Positions 1-5,357 of a stretch of DNA of 5,357 nucleotides are shown piece by piece. Every line of letters starts with the position of its first letter. The first letter of the stretch is position 1. Origin of the DNA: an uncultured Lachnospiraceae bacterium (GTDB lineage: Bacteria > Bacillota_A > Clostridia > TANB77 > CAG-508); NCBI GenBank assembly GCA_947165105.1, contig CAMUZC010000107.1, forward strand, positions 1 to 5,357, in the 5' to 3' direction. A program made the translations under genes and the position numbers. A model generated the notes under the pieces. It ran no database searches. It worked only from the letters and a program-made list of their open reading frames with translations, and was not told where the DNA came from.

Positions 1-24
1 GGGTAGAAATAGTGGAGGTAAGAA

Positions 25-1482
25 ATGAAAACAGGATTTGACAGTGAAAAATACTTGAAAGTACAAAGTGAAAAAATTGAAGAAAGAATTAAGATGTTTG
101 ACAACAAACTATATCTAGAATTTGGTGGAAAAATATTTGATGATTATCATGCAACAAGAGTATTGCCAGGATTCAAACCTGATGCCAAAATAAAATTACT
201 TCAAAAATTTAAAGATGATTTAGAGGTTATTTTCTGTATAAATTCAGCAGATATTGAGAAAAGTAAAATAAGAGCAGATTATGGTATTAGCTATGAACTA
301 GAATTATTAAGATTAATAGAAAATCTACAAAAACTAGATATAAACATTAATAGTGTTGTTGTAACAATGTACAAAGAAGGAAATAATATATCACATCTAG
401 AGAAAATCCTAAAAGAAAGAAATATAAAAATGTATATTCATAGGCCAACACAAGGATATCCAGACGATGTAAATTTAATAGTAAGTGAAGAAGGATATGG
501 AAAAAATCCATATATAGAAACAACAAAAAAACTAGTTGTTGTAACAGCTCCGGGAGCTAATAGTGGAAAACTTGGAACATGTCTATCACAATTATATCAT
601 GAGCATAAAAGAGGTGTTAATGCTGGATATGCTAAATTCGAAACATTTCCAGTTTGGAATTTAAGCTTAATGCACCCAGTAAATATTGCATACGAGGCAG
701 CAACAGCAGAATTAAAAGATGTTAACATGATAGATCCATTTCATCTAGAGGCATATGGAGAAAATGCTATAAATTATAATAGAGATATTTCTACATTTCC
801 TATATTGAAAAATATATTGCTAAAAATCACAGGAAAAGAAATATATAAATCTCCAACAGACATGGGAGTTAATATGATAAAAGCATGTATTACAGATGAT
901 GACATGGTTCAAGAAGCTGCAAGAGATGAAATAATTAGACGTTATTATAATATTTTGTGTGATTATAAACAAGGAATTTGCGAAAGCGACACAGTTGATA
1001 GAATAAAAGGTTTAATGGACAAGCTAGGTTTATCATTAACAGATAGAGAAGTAGCAAAAGTTGCACTTGATAAATCAGAAAAAGATGGATGCAATGCAAT
1101 AGCTATTAAGCTTCCAAATGATAAAATTATAACTGGAAAAGAATCTGATTTATTAAGTTCAGCAAGTGCAGCAGTATTAAATGCTGTAAAAGAAATTACA
1201 AGAATACCAGATGAAGAATATTTACTTTCACCAGCGGTATTAGATGGTATATTTAAAATGAAAAAGAAAACATCATATAAAACATCATATTGCTTAAATT
1301 TGCAAGAGGTTTTAATTGCACTAAGTATCTGTTCTATTACAAATCCTATTATAGAAAAGGCAATCAATAATTTAAGTAAATTAAGAGGATGCGAGGCACA
1401 TTCTAGCTATATTATTGAGAAAAGTGAGTTAAATGTGCTTAAGAATTTAGGAATTAATTTAACTTGCGAGCCAAAGATGTAA
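25..1482 (+). CDS. UPF0371 / DUF1846 family protein, function unknown
   Basis: This 485-residue protein is recognised as a full-length member of the UPF0371 (DUF1846) family, cytosolic proteins of about 490-500 residues found in many Firmicutes and Actinobacteria. Crystal structures exist, but to my knowledge no biochemical role is established. The family look comes from the N-terminal stretch FGGKIFDDYHATRVLPGF (about residues 33-50), the IHRPTQGYPDDVN segment (138-150), the APGANSGKLGTCLSQLYHEH segment (175-194) and the conserved block MHPVNIAYEAATAELKDVNM (216-235). PGANSGK (176-182) resembles a phosphate-binding P-loop but is not a strict Walker A, so nucleotide binding is only an inference. 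No signal peptide or membrane segment is visible. The ATG follows a strong GGAGG site at 14-18 with 6 nt spacing. The promoter must lie before the window. The next gene has its own promoter, so this gene may end its transcription unit, although no terminator hairpin is visible after it. Confidence 0.9.
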   Translation: MKTGFDSEKYLKVQSEKIEERIKMFDNKLYLEFGGKIFDDYHATRVLPGFKPDAKIKLLQKFKDDLEVIFCINSADIEKSKIRADYGISYELELLRLIENLQKLDININSVVVTMYKEGNNISHLEKILKERNIKMYIHRPTQGYPDDVNLIVSEEGYGKNPYIETTKKLVVVTAPGANSGKLGTCLSQLYHEHKRGVNAGYAKFETFPVWNLSLMHPVNIAYEAATAELKDVNMIDPFHLEAYGENAINYNRDISTFPILKNILLKITGKEIYKSPTDMGVNMIKACITDDDMVQEAARDEIIRRYYNILCDYKQGICESDTVDRIKGLMDKLGLSLTDREVAKVALDKSEKDGCNAIAIKLPNDKIITGKESDLLSSASAAVLNAVKEITRIPDEEYLLSPAVLDGIFKMKKKTSYKTSYCLNLQEVLIALSICSITNPIIEKAINNLSKLRGCEAHSSYIIEKSELNVLKNLGINLTCEPKM

Positions 1483-1486
1483 GTAA

Positions 1487-1515
1487 TTGACAATAAGCTA
1501 AAAATATCATAAAAT
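1487..1515 (+). promoter_or_regulatory. Sigma-A-type promoter for the pyrophosphatase gene
   Basis: A perfect -35 hexamer TTGACA (1487-1492) is followed after exactly 17 nt by TAAAAT (1510-1515), a 5-of-6 match to the -10 consensus. Transcription would start near 1522, giving a short leader of about 22 nt that holds only the ribosome binding site. The -35 box begins 5 nt after the stop codon of the upstream gene, so pyrophosphatase can be made independently of it. This is a consensus match by eye; AT-rich DNA gives many weak hits, but this pair is the best in the window. Confidence 0.62.
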
Positions 1516-1531
1516 ATAGACAAAACAAAAG

Positions 1532-1537
1532 AAAGGA
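1532..1537 (+). promoter_or_regulatory. Ribosome binding site that favours a GTG start
   Basis: AAAGGA lies 6 nt before GTG 1544 and 12 nt before the in-frame ATG 1550. The spacing favours the GTG, giving a protein beginning MNMNIW. The ATG remains possible and would remove only two residues. A further ATG at 1542 is out of frame and runs straight into TGA. Confidence 0.5.
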
Positions 1538-1543
1538 TATGAT

Positions 1544-2080
1544 GTGAATATGAATATTTGGCATGATATTAACGGAGAGCGAATTAATCAAGATGATTTT
1601 GTGGCAGTCGTAGAGATACAAAAGAATGGAAGAAATAAATACGAGTTAGATAAAGAAACAGGGTTATTAAAGTTAGATAGAGTACTTTATACAGCAACTC
1701 ATTATCCAGCAAACTATGGATTTATACCAAGAACATATGCAGGAGATAATGATCCATTAGATGTATTAGTACTATGCCAAGAGGAAATTGTTCCAATGAC
1801 ATTAGTTGAATGCTATCCAATTGGTGTTCTAAAAATGATTGATAATGACGAAGCAGATGAAAAAATAATTGCAATATGCAAAAATGATCCATATTTAAAT
1901 ACCTATAAAGATATAAGTCAATTACCAAATCAATATATGGAAGAAATTATGCATTTCTTTGAAGTATATAAAACTTTGGAAGGAAAACACACAAGTGTTG
2001 GAAAAATGTATGGAAGAGCAGAGGCAGAGGATATTATTGCTGATGCTATTGAAAATTACAAGAAAAAGTTTGAAAATTAA
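1544..2080 (+). CDS. ppa: Inorganic pyrophosphatase, family I
   Basis: This soluble Mg2+-dependent enzyme hydrolyses pyrophosphate to two phosphates, pulling forward nucleic-acid, protein and activated-sugar synthesis. Its 178 residues fit the usual size of bacterial family I enzymes (about 170-180). The signature DNDPLD at 68-73 supplies the metal-binding aspartates D68, D70 and D73. By alignment from memory with the E. coli enzyme, the other active-site residues are also present: E24, K32, E34, R46, Y58, D100, D105, K107, Y142 and K143. It should therefore be active. Many Clostridia carry the unrelated family II (DHH-type) enzyme or a membrane pyrophosphatase instead or as well; this one is clearly family I. 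The start is GTG 1544 by ribosome-site spacing. It has its own sigma-A-type promoter, consistent with constitutive housekeeping expression. The TPR gene follows after 87 nt with no visible terminator, so read-through is likely. Confidence 0.96.
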   Translation: MNMNIWHDINGERINQDDFVAVVEIQKNGRNKYELDKETGLLKLDRVLYTATHYPANYGFIPRTYAGDNDPLDVLVLCQEEIVPMTLVECYPIGVLKMIDNDEADEKIIAICKNDPYLNTYKDISQLPNQYMEEIMHFFEVYKTLEGKHTSVGKMYGRAEAEDIIADAIENYKKKFEN

Positions 2081-2141
2081 TTTCCGATTTCGTTAAAATG
2101 AATTAGATAATGACCTAACTAAGACATAGAGAAATATAAAG

Positions 2142-2166
2142 AGATAGAAAGATAGAAGAGGTAGAA
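2142..2166 (+). repeat. AGATAGAA tandem microrepeat merging into the ribosome binding site
   Basis: The octamer AGATAGAA occurs twice head to tail (2142-2149 and 2150-2157). After one G, a third copy with a single change, AGGTAGAA (2159-2166), supplies the Shine-Dalgarno core GAGGT at 2158-2162, 5 nt before ATG 2168. The whole stretch from about 2121 is purine-rich. It could leave the leader unstructured, or be a slippage-prone repeat that changes ribosome-site context. It may also be chance in a purine-rich leader. Confidence 0.55.
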
Positions 2167-2167
2167 G

Positions 2168-3217
2168 ATGGTTTTTGGAAAGTTAATAGCAATTGTAGTG
2201 ATAATGTTAATCTTACTACTATTTATATTTATAATAATAAAAAACAAAGTGATTAAAGAAAACTTGAAACTGATTAAGCTTAGAATGCTTTTAGTGTTTT
2301 CAAGTAATGAGGCTGCAAAAAAATATGCATTAAAAATAATAGATAAGTATCCTCGAAATGGTGAAGTTCATAAAATATTAGGTAGGCTATATGAAAAGGA
2401 AGGAAACATTAATGTAGCATTAGATGAATATATAAGAGCTGTTGAGTTAAATAATTCTGATTATGAAATGCATTATAAGGTTGCTGAATTATTGCAAAAG
2501 AACGAAAGAAATGATGATGCAATAATAATGTTACAAGATTTATTAAAAATGAAACCTGATTATTTGGAGGCTTCTAAATTATTAGGAAACATTTTGTATG
2601 ATGAAGAAAGATTTAAAGAAGCTGTATCAGTTTATATGTATGCATTGAGATATAATCCAACAGATTATGATCTATATTATAATTTAGGTATGACATTTAC
2701 TAGATTAAATGATTTTCAAAAAGCAAAAGAATATTATAAAAGAGCAGCTGTTATAAATTCATATTTATTTAATGGACAGTATAACCTAGCGTTGATTGCA
2801 ATGATTCAAGGAGAGTTAGATGAAGCACAAAAACACCTTATGGAAGCCTTACAGCAAGAAGAATTGGAACCAATGGTGTATTACTATTTAGCTCAAATTG
2901 CAATGATGAAGGAAGAAAAACAAAAGGCAGTAGATTACTTAAATTTAGCATTAGAATTAGATAGTAAAATTGAGGAAAAAATAAAAAATCAACCATTATT
3001 CGGACCTATACAGGATAGAATTAGAATTCCAAATGAACCATCAAGAAAAATAAAAATAACATTATCTAAAAAAGAAATAGATACAAATCATTATCTTGAA
3101 GAAATGTTTAATCTAGTAGATTCTTTAAATGGCGGGACTGGGTTAAATATTGAAGAAGAAAATCAAGTAGAAATAGAGATTGAAGAACAGAATGAAAATG
3201 AAAAAGAACGTGATTAA
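2168..3217 (+). CDS. Membrane-anchored tetratricopeptide (TPR) repeat protein
   Basis: This 349-residue protein starts with one strongly hydrophobic segment (about residues 5-24) followed by a basic stretch (KNKVIKENLKLIKLR), which suggests an N-terminal anchor with the rest in the cytoplasm. Six consecutive 34-residue TPR units follow at about 64-97, 98-131, 132-165, 166-199, 200-233 and 234-267, with the usual small and aromatic positions (for example LYEKEGNINVALDEYIRAVEL and YNLGMTFTRLNDFQKAKEYY, each quoted in part). The arrays normally form a superhelix that binds peptides. After the repeats come a less regular region (270-325) and a very acidic tail, rich in E and N (327-349). The layout recalls Gram-negative LapB (membrane helix plus TPRs), but I see no rubredoxin-like zinc motif, so I do not assign that role. 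The ATG has a GAGGT site 5 nt upstream. The partner and function are unknown; co-transcription with ppa is possible. Confidence 0.88.
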   Translation: MVFGKLIAIVVIMLILLLFIFIIIKNKVIKENLKLIKLRMLLVFSSNEAAKKYALKIIDKYPRNGEVHKILGRLYEKEGNINVALDEYIRAVELNNSDYEMHYKVAELLQKNERNDDAIIMLQDLLKMKPDYLEASKLLGNILYDEERFKEAVSVYMYALRYNPTDYDLYYNLGMTFTRLNDFQKAKEYYKRAAVINSYLFNGQYNLALIAMIQGELDEAQKHLMEALQQEELEPMVYYYLAQIAMMKEEKQKAVDYLNLALELDSKIEEKIKNQPLFGPIQDRIRIPNEPSRKIKITLSKKEIDTNHYLEEMFNLVDSLNGGTGLNIEEENQVEIEIEEQNENEKERD

Positions 3218-3226
3218 AAAGAATAT

Positions 3227-3255
3227 TTGAATTCAACTTAAAATATATTCATAAT
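3227..3255 (+). promoter_or_regulatory. Candidate promoter upstream of dpaA
   Basis: TTGAAT (3227-3232; 4 of 6 to the -35 consensus) is followed after 17 nt by CATAAT (3250-3255; 5 of 6 to the -10 consensus), placing a start near 3262. Sporulation sigma factors are an alternative, because dpaA homologues are made in the mother cell late in sporulation. CATAATATA (3250-3258) fits the sigma-K -10 pattern CATAnnnTA but lacks an AC -35 at the usual distance. GAATATT (3221-3227) fits a sigma-E -35 and is followed after 14 nt by AATATATT, which lacks both Cs of that -10. The DNA is very AT-rich, so all three readings are tentative. Confidence 0.38.
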
Positions 3256-3269
3256 ATAGAATTTCTATA
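3255..3269 (+). promoter_or_regulatory. Perfect 15-bp palindrome, possible operator of dpaA-uppP
   Basis: TATAGAA and TTCTATA form a perfect 7-bp inverted repeat around a single central T at 3262. It starts at the last base of the candidate -10 box, is centred on the predicted transcription start and ends 2 nt before GAAAGGA. A dimeric repressor bound here would block initiation. With a one-base loop it cannot form an RNA hairpin unless some pairs open, so a DNA operator is the better reading. The cognate regulator is unknown. Confidence 0.4.
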
Positions 3270-3271
3270 AG

Positions 3272-3277
3272 AAAGGA
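3272..3277 (+). promoter_or_regulatory. Ribosome binding site of dpaA with long spacing
   Basis: AAAGGA is the only good Shine-Dalgarno match before dpaA, but it lies 11 nt from ATG 3289, longer than the 5-6 nt seen for most other genes here. No closer in-frame start exists, and the family N-terminus (a short beta-strand into IIGGD) fits the ATG. The wide spacing may lower translation slightly. Confidence 0.5.
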
Positions 3278-3288
3278 ATTGGGATATT

Positions 3289-4149
3289 ATGAATATTAGC
3301 ATTATAGGCGGAGATTTAAGAATTGTTGAATTGATAAAATTATTAACAGAAGATAAAAATGAAATATGCTTGTTTGGATTTGGTCAATGTGAAGAATTGG
3401 GAGAATTTAAACAAGCATCTAATTTAGATGAAGCTTTACAAAATGCAAAAATTGTGATAACATCTATACCACTATCTAAGAATGGAAAGAATGTAAACAC
3501 TGTTTTTACAGAAAAAACAATATTAGTAGAAGATTTATTTAGCAAGGCAAATAATAAAATAATTATTACAGGCAATATAACAGAAGAAATTAATAAGTAT
3601 ATAAAACCCGAAAACAACAATGAAATTATTGATGTTCTAAAATATGAAGAATTGACTGTGAAAAATGTTATTCCAACAGCAGAAGGGGCAATTCAGATTG
3701 CTATGGAAAAAAGCAAGATTACTCTACATGATAGCAATTGCTTAATTTTAGGCTTTGGAAGAATTGGAAAAATCCTTGCTAAAATGCTTCATGGATTAGG
3801 CGCAAATGTATATTGTGAAGCACGAAAACAACAAGATTTAGCATGGATTAATGCATATGGTTATAATGCAATTCATTTGAATGATTTAAATAAAAGATTG
3901 GGTGAATTTGACTTTATTTTTAATACGGTTCCACACTTGATTTTAGATAAAACAAATTTAGGATTGATAGAAAATGAATGCATATTAATAGATTTAGCTT
4001 CTAAGCCAGGGGGAATAGATTTTGAAGAGGCCAATAAATTGAAACTGAAAAATGAATGGGCTCTCGCTTTACCAGGGAAAGTTGCTCCTAAAACCGCAGC
4101 TAAATATATATTTGAAATTGTGAAACAAATAATTAATAATGACGAATAA
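3289..4149 (+). CDS. dpaA: Dipicolinate synthase subunit A (SpoVFA family)
   Basis: DpaA is the NAD(P)-dependent dehydrogenase-like subunit that, with flavoprotein-like DpaB, turns the lysine-pathway intermediate 4-hydroxy-tetrahydrodipicolinate (or its dihydro form) into dipicolinic acid. That compound is made in the mother cell and stored with calcium in the spore core. The 286-residue length is close to the roughly 300 usual for the family. Family blocks seen in order: IIGGDLR (5-11), PTAEGAIQIAME (129-140), the nucleotide-binding GFGRIG (155-160, a GxGxxG turn after a beta-strand), DLAWINAYGY (183-192), FNTVPHLILD (211-220), DLASKPGG (235-242) and LPGKVAPKTAA (261-271). All are intact, so it should be functional. 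In Bacillus, spoVFB follows directly, with asd and dapG after it; here uppP follows and no DpaB gene is present. DpaB must be encoded elsewhere if dipicolinate is made this way. The upstream region holds a palindrome and possible promoters. Confidence 0.93.
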   Translation: MNISIIGGDLRIVELIKLLTEDKNEICLFGFGQCEELGEFKQASNLDEALQNAKIVITSIPLSKNGKNVNTVFTEKTILVEDLFSKANNKIIITGNITEEINKYIKPENNNEIIDVLKYEELTVKNVIPTAEGAIQIAMEKSKITLHDSNCLILGFGRIGKILAKMLHGLGANVYCEARKQQDLAWINAYGYNAIHLNDLNKRLGEFDFIFNTVPHLILDKTNLGLIENECILIDLASKPGGIDFEEANKLKLKNEWALALPGKVAPKTAAKYIFEIVKQIINNDE

Positions 4150-4181
4150 AATATTGAAAAATATAAGAAAGAGGAAGAAAT

Positions 4182-4970
4182 ATGAATATATACATACAAT
4201 CATTAATATTAGGAATAGTGCAAGGATTAACAGAATTGTTGCCAATATCAAGTTCAGCACATTTAAATTTAATACCATGGATGTTTAATTGGCAAGGACT
4301 ATCAGATTCTTTTGATGTAGCACTTCACTTTGGAACATTACTTGCAATTGGACTATTTTTCTTTAAAGATTGGTTAGAGTTAATTAAAGGTGGATTTAAT
4401 TATGTAACCAAAAAAGAAAATACAACAGAAGGAAGAATGTTTTGGTACATAGTAATGGCAACAATTCCAGGTGGAATTATAGGATTTTTACTAGATCATT
4501 TTTTAGAAGATACATTAAAACAGCCTGTAATTATTGCTATTGCACTAATAGTAATGGGAATTGTGTTATATTTTGTAGACAAAAATTGTAAATCAAAAAT
4601 TGATTATAAACACATGGGATTTAAAGAAACATTTCTAATAGGTTTATCACAAGCATTAGCCTTTATACCGGGTGTATCAAGATCTGGTGTGACAATGACA
4701 ACAGCAAGATTAATGAAAGTAGATAGAGAATCAGCAGCAAGATATTCATTTATGTTATCAGCTCCAATAGTACTTGCAGCTACAATTTTTAAATTTAAGG
4801 ATTTTACATTGAACTTAGAATTTTTTATAGGTGTTATAGCTAGCTTTTTAGTTGGTGTAGCAGTAATTAGATTTTTAATGCAATACTTAAAAAAAGGCAG
4901 TTTCAAAATGTTTGCAATATATAGAGTAGTTGTTGGAGCAATAGTTTTACTTGTGTATTTAATTAAATAA
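4182..4970 (+). CDS. uppP: Undecaprenyl-diphosphatase UppP (BacA family)
   Basis: This integral membrane enzyme removes a phosphate from undecaprenyl diphosphate, regenerating the lipid carrier for peptidoglycan and other surface polymers. Extra copies give bacitracin resistance in other bacteria. Its 262 residues and multiple hydrophobic helices fit the family (usually 255-280). The first catalytic block QGLTELLPISSSAH (14-27) contains E18, S24 and H27; the Q at 14 replaces the first glutamate of the E. coli enzyme, as is common in Gram-positive homologues. The second block PGVSRSG (163-169) contains R167. DVALHFGTLLA (45-55) is another conserved segment. AGAGGA at 4170-4175 lies 6 nt before the ATG. 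The gene begins 32 nt after dpaA with no terminator between them, so the two are probably co-transcribed. This could supply carrier recycling during spore cortex synthesis, though a housekeeping role is equally likely. Confidence 0.96.
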   Translation: MNIYIQSLILGIVQGLTELLPISSSAHLNLIPWMFNWQGLSDSFDVALHFGTLLAIGLFFFKDWLELIKGGFNYVTKKENTTEGRMFWYIVMATIPGGIIGFLLDHFLEDTLKQPVIIAIALIVMGIVLYFVDKNCKSKIDYKHMGFKETFLIGLSQALAFIPGVSRSGVTMTTARLMKVDRESAARYSFMLSAPIVLAATIFKFKDFTLNLEFFIGVIASFLVGVAVIRFLMQYLKKGSFKMFAIYRVVVGAIVLLVYLIK

Positions 4971-5034
4971 CATATATTAAAGTAATGCTTATATGAAATT
5001 AGATATAAAGATATAGGAAGGAAAGGTGAAATAA

Positions 5035-5229
5035 ATGGATAGTAATTTCAAATTAATTAGAAGAACATTGATTATATTAGTGGCACTTACAATTTTTACA
5101 GTTGTAATGTTATTGCTTGTTGGAAAAGATGGCTTGATAAACAAAGAAATTAAAGATTATAATGATACACATGTTGAAGAAAATTCAGAAAAACAAAATG
5201 AGAAAGTGGTTGTTGTAGATAATCAATAA
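5035..5229 (+). CDS. Small single-pass membrane protein, unrecognised
   Basis: I do not recognise this 64-residue protein. It has a short basic start (KLIRR, residues 6-10), one hydrophobic segment (about 11-30, rich in L, I and V), and a charged hydrophilic tail (31-64) rich in K, E, D and N and ending VVVVDNQ. The positive-inside rule suggests the N-terminus is cytoplasmic and the tail outside. There is no signal-peptidase or lipoprotein cleavage motif and no cysteine. The start is well supported by the long purine-rich site GGAAGGAAAGGTGA (5016-5029), with AAAGGTGA 5 nt before the ATG. The gene lies 64 nt after uppP and may belong to the same transcript. The strong ribosome site and clear membrane topology argue for a real gene; its function is unknown. 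Confidence 0.7.
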   Translation: MDSNFKLIRRTLIILVALTIFTVVMLLLVGKDGLINKEIKDYNDTHVEENSEKQNEKVVVVDNQ

Positions 5230-5258
5230 TCAACAAATGGGACGGTTCTAAATGTTGA
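5230..5258 (+). repeat. Inverted repeat enclosing a GGGACGGTTCT element
   Basis: TCAACA (5230-5235) and TGTTGA (5253-5258) are perfect inverted copies around a 17-nt loop that contains GGGACGGTTCT (5239-5249). The repeat begins right after the stop codon of the small membrane protein. From memory, intergenic regions of various Clostridia carry a GGGACGGTTCT...GTCCC hairpin; here the matching GTCCC is absent. No T-run follows, so it is not a standard terminator. Confidence 0.35.
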
Positions 5259-5357
5259 AAATTCTTCGAAGTAAAGGTTAAAACTTGTCGAAAGCGGTCG
5301 CAAAAGGACTAATATATTAAATTTCGCAGGCTTACTGGCTCGTACTTAACAAAAGGC
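5259..5357. other. Gene-free, GC-richer tail, possibly a structured RNA or leader cut by the window end
   Basis: The 128 nt from 5230 to the window end are about 38% GC, richer than the coding DNA before them, and contain no ORF of note. Visible symmetry includes the palindromes CTTCGAAG (5264-5271) and TAATATATTA (5310-5319). Two long-range pairings could close a domain: AAGTA (5269-5273) with TACTT (5343-5347), or GTTAA (5277-5281) with TTAAC (5346-5350); they overlap and cannot both form. CGAAAG (5289-5294), CGCAAA (5299-5304) and CTAA (5309-5312) occur in the same order as in the c-di-GMP-I (GEMM) riboswitch, but the spacing is too short and the tetraloop stem is poor. I therefore leave the element unnamed. 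The downstream gene is outside the window. Confidence 0.3.

Noticed and set aside
963..1367. 134-codon open frame on the - strand inside the UPF0371 gene
   Set aside because: It lies wholly antisense to a conserved gene and has no family resemblance; long antisense frames are expected in AT-rich coding DNA.
1722..1928. 68-codon - strand open frame inside ppa
   Set aside because: It is antisense to active-site-bearing pyrophosphatase sequence, and nothing recognisable is encoded.
2082..2111. Promoter before the TPR gene (TTCCGA...GATAAT)
   Set aside because: The -10-like GATAAT is good, but the -35 matches only 3 of 6 positions; this is not enough in AT-rich DNA.
3384..3620. 78-codon - strand open frame inside dpaA
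   Set aside because: It is a shadow of the coding strand; its apparent hydrophobicity is an artefact of AT-rich codons.
3873..4278. Two overlapping - strand open frames spanning the dpaA-uppP junction
   Set aside because: Both are antisense to two well-recognised genes, and their hydrophobic low-complexity translations are typical of reading AT-rich DNA backwards.
4604..4906. 100-codon - strand open frame inside uppP
   Set aside because: It is antisense to the conserved catalytic block of uppP and resembles no known protein.
4977..5009. Promoter before the small membrane protein gene (TTAAAG...TATAAA)
   Set aside because: The -35 match is weak and the spacing is 21 nt, too long for a sigma-A promoter.
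5252..5281. Nine-codon frame beginning ATG TTG AAA in the tail
   Set aside because: It has no good ribosome binding site and is too short to support as a gene or leader peptide.
5285..5340. Canonical c-di-GMP-I (GEMM) riboswitch
   Set aside because: The motif order is suggestive, but the spacing between CGAAAG, CGCAAA and CTAA is too short, the tetraloop stem barely pairs and the 3' receptor half is not recognisable. It is kept only as a weak lead.
1..5357. Intrinsic terminators, CRISPR repeats, insertion sequences, tRNA or rRNA genes
   Set aside because: No GC-rich hairpin with a T-run, no regularly spaced repeats, no transposase and no tRNA T-loop or rRNA-like sequence were seen.

Overview
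The window is a low-GC stretch (roughly 30% by eye) with strong purine-rich Shine-Dalgarno sites. All six genes I accept lie on the + strand with short gaps. The clearest taxonomic clue is a dipicolinate synthase subunit A gene, a marker of endospore formation. Together with the base composition and Gram-positive-type UppP and UPF0371 proteins, it points to a spore-forming member of the Clostridia. DpaA is generally absent from the Clostridium perfringens/botulinum group, which uses an electron-transfer flavoprotein instead, so a lineage outside that group is more likely. I cannot name a species.

Layout: (1) 25-1482, a UPF0371/DUF1846 protein of unknown function; (2) 1544-2080, a family I inorganic pyrophosphatase with its own sigma-A-type promoter and probably a GTG start; (3) 2168-3217, a membrane-anchored TPR protein with six repeats and an acidic tail; (4) 3289-4149, dipicolinate synthase subunit A, preceded by a candidate promoter whose start site is covered by a perfect 15-bp palindrome; (5) 4182-4970, undecaprenyl-diphosphatase UppP, 32 nt behind dpaA and probably co-transcribed with it; (6) 5035-5229, an unrecognised 64-residue single-pass membrane protein; (7) 5230-5357, a gene-free tail richer in GC (about 38%) with several small inverted repeats, cut by the window end.

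Functionally this is mostly a housekeeping neighbourhood with an envelope and spore slant: pyrophosphate removal, lipid-carrier recycling for peptidoglycan, and the dehydrogenase half of dipicolinate synthesis. The partner subunit DpaB is not next to dpaA. I see no mobile element, CRISPR array, tRNA or rRNA, and no convincing intrinsic terminator. I found no clear undescribed multi-gene system. The most worthwhile leads are the palindrome before dpaA, the split of dpaA from dpaB, and the structured-looking tail.
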